Translations under genes and position numbers: made by a program
In this document: one piece after another, positions 45,239 through 56,314 of the stretch
Position numbering within the stretch: the stretch's first letter is position 1
Layout of the letters: each line of letters opens with the position of its first letter
Origin: Astrocystis sublimbata
Lineage: Eukaryota; Ascomycota; Sordariomycetes; Xylariales; Xylariaceae
NCBI GenBank assembly: GCA_022453515.1
Contig: JAJNNY010000035.1
Coordinates: forward strand, 248,001 to 312,000
DNA: 64,000 nucleotides
Direction: 5' to 3'
Notes under the pieces: model-generated
The model's input: only the letters and a program-made list of their open reading frames with translations
What the model was told of the DNA's origin: nothing
The model's database searches: none

Positions 45239-48200
45239 TCTCCAAAGCTTGTTTCCAGCACTGAACATAGCCTTCAGTTACTTCATATCTTCTCATGATG
45301 TTTGCCTTGATGACACGGCCCATACCTTTCTTCGAGTGGGCAGCCTCCGCCCTCTACCCGGTCGACAGCTCATCCCGGTCCTGTCTTTCCAAGAAATGAA
45401 GGACTACTGCCAAAGGACTCTAAACAACTATGCGGAAGCTTGCTCGAATGCTAGACTAGGGACAAGGGAAGATGAATGGGGGAATTCCGTGGAAAGGAGG
45501 GGGGTTCATGCGCAACAACATCTTACTTTACCACTGCCTGCCAGACAGTGCCTGGCCAGCTGCCGATAATTACCCCAACGAAGTTTGCCGACGCCAACAG
45601 TTGGGAAATCGAAAGAAGGTTCAATTTTGGCGGCCACCCGACTGGCCATGCCGACCATGAGTCACACGCCGGCTTTGGGCACATATTGCATTGGGGAATA
45701 TTTGACTATCGAGGGAATACAGAAGCAGCACATCTGTCGAGGACCTTGCGAACATCATGAGTCATGGGAAAATTCGACCCCAGAACCTTTCAACTGTATC
45801 GGACAATGCTGGAACCTAGGCCATAATACCGTTGTCGGAATGGAAGCCTCGTGTTGAAAACTCTGCATGGGAAGGGAATCACAAGCTCTTCGGCTATTAC
45901 GCACTCGATTTGGCGTTTCCTGTATGAAGACTTAAACTTTGTTTCGGAAACGGTGCTGTGTGGCAGGGCATTGCGAAGCTTCGCACATTCTCACGGATTT
46001 CCGGAGGTAATCCCAGCTCCCGTGGTTTAAATGTTTACCCGAGATGGTATTGCTGTTGGCCGCCTCGAAAAAACGAGACCAAGATACCATGAAAGCATGG
46101 GAAATCCCAAGACTTAGCGGGTGAACAGCAAATCTAGCACATGGAGGTCGCTACGGTTCAGCACATGCTGCCAGGTGAGTTGGGGTTATAAAAGTGGGAA
46201 ATCTAACGCGTGGTGTCAGGATTTCATGCTCACGGTTGCTTTCTATGCGGGGAAGCGGTAGAGTATGGTCATATTATTTGGGTACCGCATATGGGTACTT
46301 CCGGAAGATCGCCATGTCTCTCTAATCGTGGCCTCGTCAGGTTCGCCGTGTTTCCCTGTGGAGCTCAACTCAATTCCTCAAGTCTTCTGCTCACGGGGGA
46401 GTTGTCATGTTGCCACAACGGAACAAGATCGATCCGTTGCAAAAAGGACCTTGCAAGACGGCATATCTGCATATTTAACATTCGATTAAACAACGAGAGC
46501 AAGAAACTTCAATGGGTGACGACGATTTCAGCCGCGTGGTTGATGAAATCATGGCAGCAGTCCCAGCATGTGTCAGGCTGAAGACTCACCACCTCTGCCT
46601 TGCGCACATGTACGCAGGGTTTCCTATCGCCGCCGTTAAACAAATCCTTGATACCGCGCATATGTGACTCAGAAACTCCAGGGCCAAAGCTAGTTCGGCG
46701 TTCGGGCGTTCGGACGTTTGGCCTTGTCCACGAGGCACACACTCGAACCTCCGAAAGCAATCTGTCTTCTGCATTGCTGCGGCTGAGCTGATTACCTACG
46801 CAACACAGGAACATGGATTCGATGATGCTGCGTACGCAGTCTATTGCTAACTAAGCGGTGAGAGTGAGGCCGGCACACCATGATGCTTCTCCGAGGTGGT
46901 CGCACATAAAAGACATACACTGTATACAAGCTGACCATGCCACTGATAACTTGCTCACTGCAGTAGCGACGGCATTTTACTCCGATTCAGTTGATATGTA
47001 CCCTACATGATGGAAACTGCAGGAATCCCACCTGGCGTTTCTACTCACGGGCATTTGATAATGGCAACCATGCCTATGTACATAAGGCTCAAGCTTCCTT
47101 ATGATTCTTATTTCCCTTCCAGTTTATGTGCTCGATGATACTCCATCGGAATGTCGGGCATTATAGCTGCCGAACAAAGCATATGCTAGCCACTGCCTAG
47201 CCGATATATGAGAAATCCCTTACACGCATGGCTCAACATGACTTTTCCCAAGCTGGTCCAAGAAGAACCACGGACAATAATTGCCCTTTTTATGATGATG
47301 ACGAAATACACTATATGGAATGTGACTGGGCTAGATCGGAAGGATAGCAACAGATAAGCCAGAGTAATTAATACCAATACACTGCAGGTTTGTTTTGCTC
47401 ACTACGGGGGTCGTATGCGAAGGAGACCATGAGGAAGCCTCGCTGGGGAGCTCGGGAACGTGCTACGAAGATAACATCAGCGTAATCATATCCAGGGCTA
47501 CTCAAACCCTTCATTACAGTTAGCAACTTACGGCAATGCCATTTTAAATACCACCTTCACATCCTTCTCTTGAGACGAACCAATGCAGTAAGCGCCCAAC
47601 ACTACTATATTTGAATTCTATCACGATAAGAAGTACATATTTACAAATAATATTCACTGGTGCTTGAGACTAATGTGATTTCAAAGAGTTTTCGGAACCT
47701 GATTGCGTAGTCTCTGTCAGACTTTCCATGCAAGGTACAAGGTATGTATTTAAGGTTCTTGTGCATGCCAGTTGTGAACGTTGTTTACCTGGGTAGGTAC
47801 GTAGAGTATAGACTTAATTGAGGCATGGGCAGCCGTTGAGCGACATATGACTGAGTTCTGAGCCGATCCACCAGTCAGCATGCTAGCTATCAGCATATCA
47901 GAGTTCCCATGCCGGTATTCTCTGGTCGAACTTTCACACCACAAGTGAGTTTGGGTCGTTGATGGGCTCTTCCTTGTTTGAACCTGCAAGACAAACTGTA
48001 TTGTATACAGTGTGCCTCAGTCGTAGCAGGTACCTCATGAAAATCTCGTGGAGTACCTGCCTCGCTATTCTTAATCACCCAACGATTTGCCATGTGACCA
48101 TGAAAGAAAAGTGAAGAAAGTGGTCGACTATTGGAGACAGCTGAATGGGCAGCCACATGGACCGTTGGGATTGAAGTGCTCTCTGGCTTCTCAAATCTTG

Positions 48201-48419
48201 TACACATGTCAATAGAAAATATTGTAGAAGTTCGCATGTGCCTTGCAGGATCACCTGTAGGCATATGTCAGTAATTATCGACCTACATACATGACTAGTG
48301 TGTTGCTATAGTAACTAAACGTATCTGATGCACAGTTAGCCATATCATTTTCATGTATAAAATGTGCATTAAACAGGATTCTAGAAACATCGGGCATTTA
48401 CTTCTTAAGTGCTAAACTC

Positions 48420-48790
48420 TATACATTCAAAAGAAATGGTAAATTATTATTTTGTCCTTATAGCAAAGGTTCTTTAGCATGATAGTAAATCTTTTTAATA
48501 CCTTAAAAATTTCTTTCGCTTATAAAGCTCCCCTGTAAAATTTCCTCGTCTATTATATAGCCCGCAGGTCACTCCTAATTAAGTGTAATTTCATAAACCC
48601 TCAAGTTGACTTCTTTAAAGTATTTTTCCAAGTGTATAGATTAAGTCGGTGAATTCCCGCAAAGGTAATGTAGAGCGTTCCGTTGTTGCCGGCGGGACGA
48701 TCGGCTTCGGGCCTTGGGTCAGTCCATCCCCCCACCCGGGGGCTTCGTCCGGACCCTGGCGAGACGCTGTAGTCAATCATTATTAATAAG
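48420..48790. other. Possible mitochondrial DNA insertion (NUMT)
   Basis: An AT-rich block (about 48420-48655) is followed abruptly by a GC-rich cluster (about 48660-48770) containing a CCCCC-ACCC-GGGGG hairpin (48728-48742) and a TCCGG/CCGGA-rich stretch. Such AT/GC-cluster mosaics are typical of fungal mitochondrial DNA. On the minus strand a frame from 48798 reads to TGA at 48601; with TGA as Trp, as in fungal mitochondria, it continues 15 more codons to a TAA. No mitochondrial gene was identified, so a decayed transposon is an alternative. Confidence 0.3.
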
Positions 48791-51700
48791 ACTTTCATGG
48801 TCTAAGGTAACACGTTCCTGTAGCTCTTATACTCAAAGGTGCACTGCGATCGTGTAATCGTGTCCATATTGAGGATACTAGAGACTAAACGTGGTTTGTG
48901 GGTTGAATGACTCTCCACAGGCCATGAACATCAAATGCCCAGCTCGGGATCGCCAACGCCTCAAGCAAGCGTGTCATAACCCTTGAAAGCACCAGATATT
49001 TATGCAAATGTCGGTACAAGCCGCAATTAAAGCAACCCAAAGATATAAATTTCTCCTATGACAATTTCAGTACTGCAACTGCACCCTCAAAGGCGCCATT
49101 CGGCTTCGGCCATTTGTGGTTTGGTCAGGTATTCTCTATGTAGTGGCCGGACCGAAGAAAGAATAAGCCCCCCATCTCCGGGGGCGCCTGCCCCAACCTA
49201 CTGCGGCCAGCTGTAGCACAAGCAAGATTGTAGCGGGCTTTGGACTGCAACAAATGTCCGACGTGAGTCCGTGCATACCCCGAATTTTGCATTCGCCTTG
49301 ATATGAGCAAACTTGAACTCATGGCATGCCCTCTTCCCGGACAGAAATTTACGCAGGCGACGGCAGATGTATTCATTTCCAAGGTGAATGCGGCATTTTG
49401 GACCCCTGGATGCCCTCAAGGTTCACAGTTCAAGGCTGTCTGAGTACGGAAATCCTGGTGGCTCAACATCAATCTGCAGAGGAAATATTTGCCTTCGTCG
49501 ACAAGGTACACCTAAGATATGAGTCAGCCGGCAGTTCTACGGAGTAATGAAGACAAAGTTCTTTCCTGCATATGCGACCCTTGTCTATGGTATGATCAGT
49601 CCCGTGGGTTCTTAGACGTGACTCTTGGAGCAACCTTGCGGGTCAAAGTTCCCAGTTGCTTTTTTATGCTTTTTGATTATGATTCATCGTGCATGAGAAT
49701 GTGCGGTAAGTATTCCACGTGCCATTGACATTGTGTCTAATCTCACCCCCTTCTGCTCAAAGTAGTTATCAAAGGGCTTTTGGAGCTCACTATGTTCTTT
49801 TTCGTACCTACAGGTATACACAAAAAGGTCAAGGCCACACATTGCATGGAAGCATAGCCACCATGATCAGCCAGACCTTCGACTTCGCATCAAAGTTCGC
49901 CACCAGAGTTGCGTGGTTCCTCATTTTTTGCCATGTTTGTTGCATCGGAGGAAAGCTACGACTCCGTGGAATGAAGTCAAATGCCACAAGATCGAGCCAG
50001 GTGACGCCGTAGTTCAAAATGATGGCACGCTTATCATGTGTTGTGCAAATTCAATGGTTACTACTATATCGTGGCATTCAGGAAAGCAGGAATATCACAT
50101 GCTTATAGGCATCCTTGGAAGTCTGCTAGTTTTCTAACTATAACCTCGCCAGGTACGCTTGTCTCGTCCAACGAAGACATCGCCTAAGGTTGACGATGCA
50201 GTCAACTTGGATATTATGGGAATGTCCTTGCTAACGATTGATCATTGGCGTGTCAATGGATTTAGCTACAGCACTTTTTCTGTCGTGGTCTCCAATTCAC
50301 AGCCTCGGCGACCAAATAAGCGGGAGATATTGTGCGGCAGGTGAATATCGGGGCCGAAGAGGAAGCGACTTTCAAGGCATCGGGTGCATTTCTCATGTGG
50401 GGCCAATGCTAGTTATCAAGACACAGTCTTGTAACAGGCATACAGCTAGAATGACTTTGAAGGTCCCGGTACATGTGTGCCAATCAAGAATGTCACCGTA
50501 CGTTGCTGTATTGATTAGCCTTCAGCTGAGGAACTAGGCATTTTAAAGGGGCTGCTATTCCAGGTTCGCATGTGGCAAGCTACACTGCCTGCCTAGTATT
50601 GACACAGACAGACTCTCGTTGATTTCATTGTAATTGCCAGTTTATTGCTGGATACTGTTTGGCAGATACGAGGCACAGTGTAGCAGATGGAACCATCACA
50701 GCCACTACCAGGTCCTACTATAGTCAGGTCGACATCGTAAACTGACTGAATACCCCTTAATTGAAATTTATGGGGTAGAGGTATTGACATTTGGCATATT
50801 TGTAGGCTGGTGATCCTGGAAAACACCGCCCTGACCCCGCGATGGGGTAAACTATAAAATGACTACGCTTGATGGAAGAATGGTCCATGACCCCTGCCAT
50901 CTATTTCTCCTTGTGCTCGAAAAAGTTTTAGGTTTTATGGTGACTCGGCCGCTCCTAGGGCCCTCTTCTGCTGCTTCCATACCTACCTATCTACCTAAGT
51001 AGCCATCGCCATACACTTCCCAACTCTCAATAGGAAACGCAAGTGTTGGAAACTGGTGCTTCTAGGCGGGTAAGAGATAGAATATAGTGTAAGGGGCCCC
51101 TGAATTCCTCCCACCTAGGTAGTACTCTTTTTTCGGGTCAATATTACAGTATATTTCAACACTTACACATTCTAGGACTCGCAACGCACTACTATGCACA
51201 CAAGAAGGCAAGTTGGCCGACTCGCGATGGAAAGTAGCTTTGTCTCAGATAGCAAATTCGAGGTGCCAAGCCTTTCAGAATCAGAATGTGTAACACGAGA
51301 AGCCCCCAAGACAGGATTGGCGGTGAGGCATGGAGTCGTCTAAAACATAGCTTGAAACAGTCTCGAAAAAAGTTTTCTTTCTTCCTCGAGACTTGTTCCC
51401 TATGAGACCCTTAAGTGGTGAGAATTCGGATAGAACCGAAAGCTGGATTAACACGCTCATTCAGCGCTGAATACCTGACCCACAGAAGGGAGAGGGGGTG
51501 TACTTCAGGGGTAAAAGACAATTGGCATTCAGGGCTCATTCAGCACCATGCACAATAATCTTGCGATTCCATGACATCTGAGCATAGGTATCTGATTAAG
51601 CCTCCAGGACGTCCAAGACAATATGTAAGTCAGTGGCCAGCTCGAGCGGCCCGAATTGTCTCGGGAAAGGGACCACGATGGGCTGAGTGAGCACCCACGA

Positions 51701-53585
51701 CTCAATTTACTCTACCTCTTGGTGCATTGGGCCACCGCTCCTCCAACAATTCAGTTGTGCCACAGGAGAAACTAAATCCCCAACGGATACCTGCTTAGTT
51801 TCTGTATTAATCGTCATGCAAGGACGCGAGACACACACCTCGAAAAATCAAACAAAAGTTTTCGAAGGTCCTACGCAGTTGGAGGGATGGTGGACGGCGG
51901 CATGAGGTCGGGTAGATGCACGTGAGGATTATGCAATAGGAATCCCATCTGGAAAGAATGCAGTGCCAAGCCAAGCCAAACACATAGACATTATACACCG
52001 GCGTGGTGTACCTAATGCTTCGTCTGCACTGAACTTCCTTCTGGTATCGCTGCATCCCATGTCGCGTGCGCAGATGATTTATGTGTGTTTCCGCTTGTAC
52101 CGTCGGGCATGCCGTAGGTAAGTAGCAGCTGGACCAAGTCGCCGTGTCTCCCCTGGGGGGACGAGACACTCCCAAGTCGTGCGAGCCAGAGCCCAGATCG
52201 CCCGATGGCCGATCTAGGTTCATTGGGATACATACCACGGCATGCAGAGTGCCAGAAATAGAAACTCCGTGTGACGGCCAGACTGGACTAAGTATGCAAA
52301 GGGAAGTAAACAACCAACTAGTCCAGACCGTCTTCTCACCGCTCATCTTGCACAACCACCACCTCGAGGACAGTCTGGTCTCCAGGCCAGCCAGGGCCTA
52401 ATACAGAGCATCGGGTAGTGATATATTTGGAAAATGCATAATGTGGCAACACACACACGTGCCTCGGCATGAGAGTGAAATGGTTCGCCGACAAGACTCC
52501 AACCAAGGATTCTCCTTCTACTTGGAAAGTTTGAGATTAGAGGAGAGGAGGGAGCTGACGAATCATTGACTCAACAACGTCTAGCGATCTATCTGCAAGC
52601 GAAAGTCAATATTGACAGAATCACTAGGACCCTGACTTTTGCAAAGTTTAACTTTGCGTCTATCTACTATGTAACTAAGGCATGAGCAGGGATAGGGATA
52701 GGGATAGCGGCTGTTCGACTGGAGAGCATGCGCAAACTGCATACATACTACACAAACAAACAGGGTGCGATCGCGGAGGTATCGCAGGCTTGAACAAACC
52801 TCCGCGCGGCAAATCGCCACGTATGATAGAGAATGACACACATGCTCGGAAGAGCATGAGCAGAATCTATGGCTATCAAGGTATGGTGCCGTGGTCGGTC
52901 TACCATTCAGTGGGCCACGGTATCACGTTGTCGGTCTACTTGTCAACGTCCAGGATGCTTCCCTGACAAGGCCCAGATCGCGATGTGCAACAGCAACGCA
53001 GAAGTGTAATTTGGGCTGCAGCACAAGTTGTCGCATTGTTTGAATACTGTCATCTAACTAACTAATTCCTTCTTAGTAGGAATCACGATGAATCACGATG
53101 AAGCAGTAGAGAGAAACAAGTATGGGAAACCCATGGAAAACCAAGTGGATATTAATATTAAGGAATATTAAGGATCACGATCCAAACGCCGTATCAAAAG
53201 CTCAAGGCTCGTGATTCGATGCTTGTTCAAGGCCTCAAGGCATTGAAGCGTGTATGTAGTCCCAAACTCCTGGCGTGGGAACAGATTATTAAGTCCTTCC
53301 TCCGCTGCCAAATGAACACGCCCAAAAAAGAAATCCCGTTTTTGTCCATTCCATTGAACGCCTTCGCAAAGTAAAAAGAGGAATTACAAATGTGCCAGAT
53401 GAAGCAAAACACCGGTAAATGCAAGCACCGCTTGTCACTATATGTGTCTCCCTTCGCTAATCGAAAAAGTGTGGAATCGCTATGCTGTTTGATAATGTGG
53501 GCTCCGGTATCCTGGGATACCAAATGAAGCCGTCTAGAAGGAGTGGATGAGATTCTATTTGCGTGATATAGAAATCGTCGTAAGT

Positions 53586-53662
53586 CGTAAGGAGCGTGAG
53601 TTGGTATTTCTAATGCAGTTCTTGCGTAAGGAGTGTCTATCGTGTATTATCGTAAGGAGTGT
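53586..53662. repeat. CGTAAGGAGYGT direct repeats
   Basis: The 12-bp word CGTAAGGAGYGT occurs at 53586-53597, 53625-53636 and 53651-53662, with related CGTCGTAAGTCGTAA just before the first. It lies about 220 bp beyond the stop of the transcription factor gene. Confidence 0.7.
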
Positions 53663-53881
53663 CGTAAGCTTGATCGTGAGGTAATAATAATTAAGGATAG
53701 CGTAGTAAAAGGGAATGTGGTGTGCATTGTGTCGATACAGACATGTCGGTATAGCGAATCCTGTCAAAGGAACGTGGTAAACGATAGCGAGTGTGCTGGA
53801 AGATTAGTAAAAGGTGAAAAGATCAAAATCGGTGCGAGTCAAATCGGCGGTGATAGAGATGGGAGTCGTCGCGCTGCAACC

Positions 53882-56314
53882 TCAATCTTCTTCCTCTTTG
53901 ATTTCCCTCTTGATGGCAGCGGGTGCTGAAGAGACCGAGGAGTTTTGCCGATGGTGCATGAACTGCGGCGAAGCAGGGAAGAATGGCGAAGGAGGAAAAC
54001 ATGGCGAGGGTGCTGACGTAGATAATGGCGTAGTGCTTCCACCATGGCCAGCAGCTGACCACTGCTGAGGCCCCAGATACGGAGACGGCATAGCTGGGTT
54101 CATAGGGCGCCAGCGGTTGACCGAACATAGATTCACATCGTGCCCGGCATCTCGGGGGAAGGGAATCTTCAAAGGTGGGACGCCTGGAGAAGAACTGCCC
54201 TGTGTAGCGCCAGCGATCCTGAATTCCAACGTCAATCTTTTTGCTCGGTCATCAGACCCACACGGACTGGGTAGGAGAGACGAACCCAATACCGAAATTG
54301 CCAAGCCCTGCCCCTAGCGGCGAATAATCTGCAAAATTTTGGTCCCAGTTGAAATCCTCGTGATCGCTGCTGTACACGATGGACCCTTCGCCAAACGATG
54401 ACGACGCCGGACTATGGCCTCCATACTGTGATGGGATACCAAGGTACTGCCCGCTACAGTAAGGCGATGAAATTGTCTGAGGGCTGACTGCGCTGCCACA
54501 TTCGGGCTCAGAGGCAAGCCGAGAAAGATCCTCGGTACTCGCATTCCAGCTGAAAGTTGGACTACAGCCATCGTTCTGGTAGGAGGTTGCCGACATGGGA
54601 GGCGTTCCATTATCACTCATGTAGAAAGACATCGAATTGACCGAGTTGAACTGGGGAAAGGATGTCGTCGGCGGTGGCTGTGGCCACCCAAGACGTTCGC
54701 GAAACTCGGAGTTGGTGTTGGTGAGAAAGTCCATAAGGGTCCGTGCATGTGTGTCCCCGTCAACATCGCCTAGCGAGAAGTTCATTGAATAAAGGCGTTG
54801 TGTGATTTCCTCCACCGGGCTCGTGGCCAGACTGCCAAAGTAGGCCGCACCTATCTCGGGAAATAGCCGTTCCATCATCATAGCGGCGGTATAATAATGG
54901 GAGATGACCAATAGGTTGCTGTACGTAGCACCGTGCTTCAGGAGACGTTCAACTGGTAGCCAAAGCATCCAGGTCCGTAGCTGCCGCAATCGATCAAACT
55001 GATCCTCGATGGATTGAATCGGGCTGACCTTTCGGGCCCCCTTTAAGAAAGAGGAAAGCTGATGAATGTCCTGTGGGTCTTCCTTGGCCTGTTTCAGATA
55101 GTTATCGACCTTGTTAAGCTGGGCAATGTTGCGCGTGAATGCTTCTAGGTCGGCTGGCTGCGCTTGGCCTGAAATGCGGTCTGGCTGTGGCGATGGAGGG
55201 GCACTCGGAAACGTAATGCACTCGGCAATGAAATCGCCGAATTGAGACTCCATCTTCCATTCGTCCATGGCTTCAATGATCTAGGAGTTCATCGTGTTAG
55301 CTCGGCTGATCGCATACGATTATAACTGCTACGGCAACCATGATGTCGTTACGTACCGACGAGGTCCCTTGCATTAGTTCTTTCCAGGTTCGCCTATCAC
55401 ACACCAAAGTCAGTCATAGTCATCTACGATTGTCCGGTCTCGGCAAAGAATTCTTACCAGTCTGTGGCTTGCCAGGAAAGCACGAGCGATGCAGCTAGGG
55501 TGGCGTCGGAATTTTCGCGAGAGAAGTTGGCAACAGATGCTTGTAAACCTTTCAGCGCAAGACCGCGTTGCACAGACGCCAAGTAGCCAACCGAAGGACA
55601 GTTGGTCAGATTGGCCATATTCGCAGCAGAAAAAGCGAGCAGAGCGTTCATCACGAAGCGATCTGTTGCGCCAATCGCCAGGATACTGTCAAATTGTTAG
55701 CTGTTGCGAAGCTGCAGGCGGCAATCGTCTTACACTGGCACATGACGAGTCCACAGGGTGTAATGGTTTGCGCCCATGGTCTTCAACCGGTCACAAATCG
55801 AAGCTACGTGATAGATGAGACGCAGCTCATCGACAGTGTAAAATTGTGGCATGGGCGCCGTCGTGACCAGGCCGGGGAAGGGGAAAATCCCCGTTGTACG
55901 CCACGTCGTTATGATTTCCTCAATCTCTGGCGTCCACATGAGATCTGGCTTGTCCGGGGTGCTGGCCCTTTCATTCTCGGCCTGCACGTCATTGTAGGGA
56001 CATCGGACTTTGTGCTTGGTGCAATTTCGACTATCAACATGATCAGTTGGGGGGCCTTGCAACGTTCACGTAGAGACGAACCATTGCGGGAAGTTCTCGT
56101 CGCATCGGATGTGTCGCCGCTTGCTATGACAAAGTTAGTGACAACCCAATGACCAGGACTAAGACCAGGCGCATTGGCAGATTGCTCACCAGTTTTCGCA
56201 GCCCTTGCGCGACTTGGTGTGACTAGGACAAATCATCAGCACGCCTGCTCTCTCGAGGATTCAGGTAGCATGGACAAACCTGCGTCGCGGGGGACCACCG
56301 CCAGGACCTGCCAT
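53882..56314 (-). CDS. Zn2Cys6 (C6) transcription factor
   Basis: A fungal-specific DNA-binding regulator; target genes unknown. Model: exons 56314-56280, 56222-56190, 56123-56082, 56030-55734, 55685-55458, 55393-55357, 55280-54262 and 54218-53882, 675 residues. The Zn2Cys6 cluster reads C-x2-C-x6-C-x6-C-x2-C-x6-C (GCENCKRRHIRC, DENFPQCRNC, TKHKVRCPYND) and is complete only after splicing exons 2-4. An Upc2-like layout follows: a helical middle region (WTPEIEEIITTWRTTGIFPF; FVMNALLAFSAANMANLTNC; SLVLSWQATDW) and a Ser/Pro/Tyr-rich C-terminal half. The last 43-bp intron (GTGGGT...TTCAG) is my inference; without it the protein stops at 54252 with 566 residues. The exon 3 donor is GTTCGT, a weak site. 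Start MAGPGGGPPRRS is the nearest Met to the zinc cluster. No adjacent gene cluster. Confidence 0.85.

Larger units (their letters stand above)
44151..53881. other. Gene-poor region with relics
   Basis: A 9.7-kb stretch without a convincing gene. Open frames reach 182 codons (minus strand 51807-52355) but are Cys/Ser/Thr-rich, overlap rivals and have no domain. AT-rich patches at 45146-45238 and 48290-48650 suggest decayed insertions. A short frame at 45585-45857 shows Cys spacing faintly like a small secreted protein, yet has no signal peptide or start. Near the right end are short direct repeats (GAATCACGAT doubled at about 53081-53101; CGTAAGGAGYGT three times at 53586-53662). Whether non-coding RNAs lie here cannot be told. 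Confidence 0.5.

Noticed and set aside
45249..45857. Overlapping short frames with Cys pairs resembling a small secreted or LysM-type protein
   Set aside because: No signal peptide, no single frame or credible splice path links them, and the Cys spacing does not match LysM, CFEM or WSC patterns.
51807..52355. 182-codon open frame on the minus strand in the gene desert
   Set aside because: Composition is Cys/Ser/Thr-rich with no domain, signal peptide or splice extension; competing frames overlap. It is the sort of long frame expected by chance in 64 kb.
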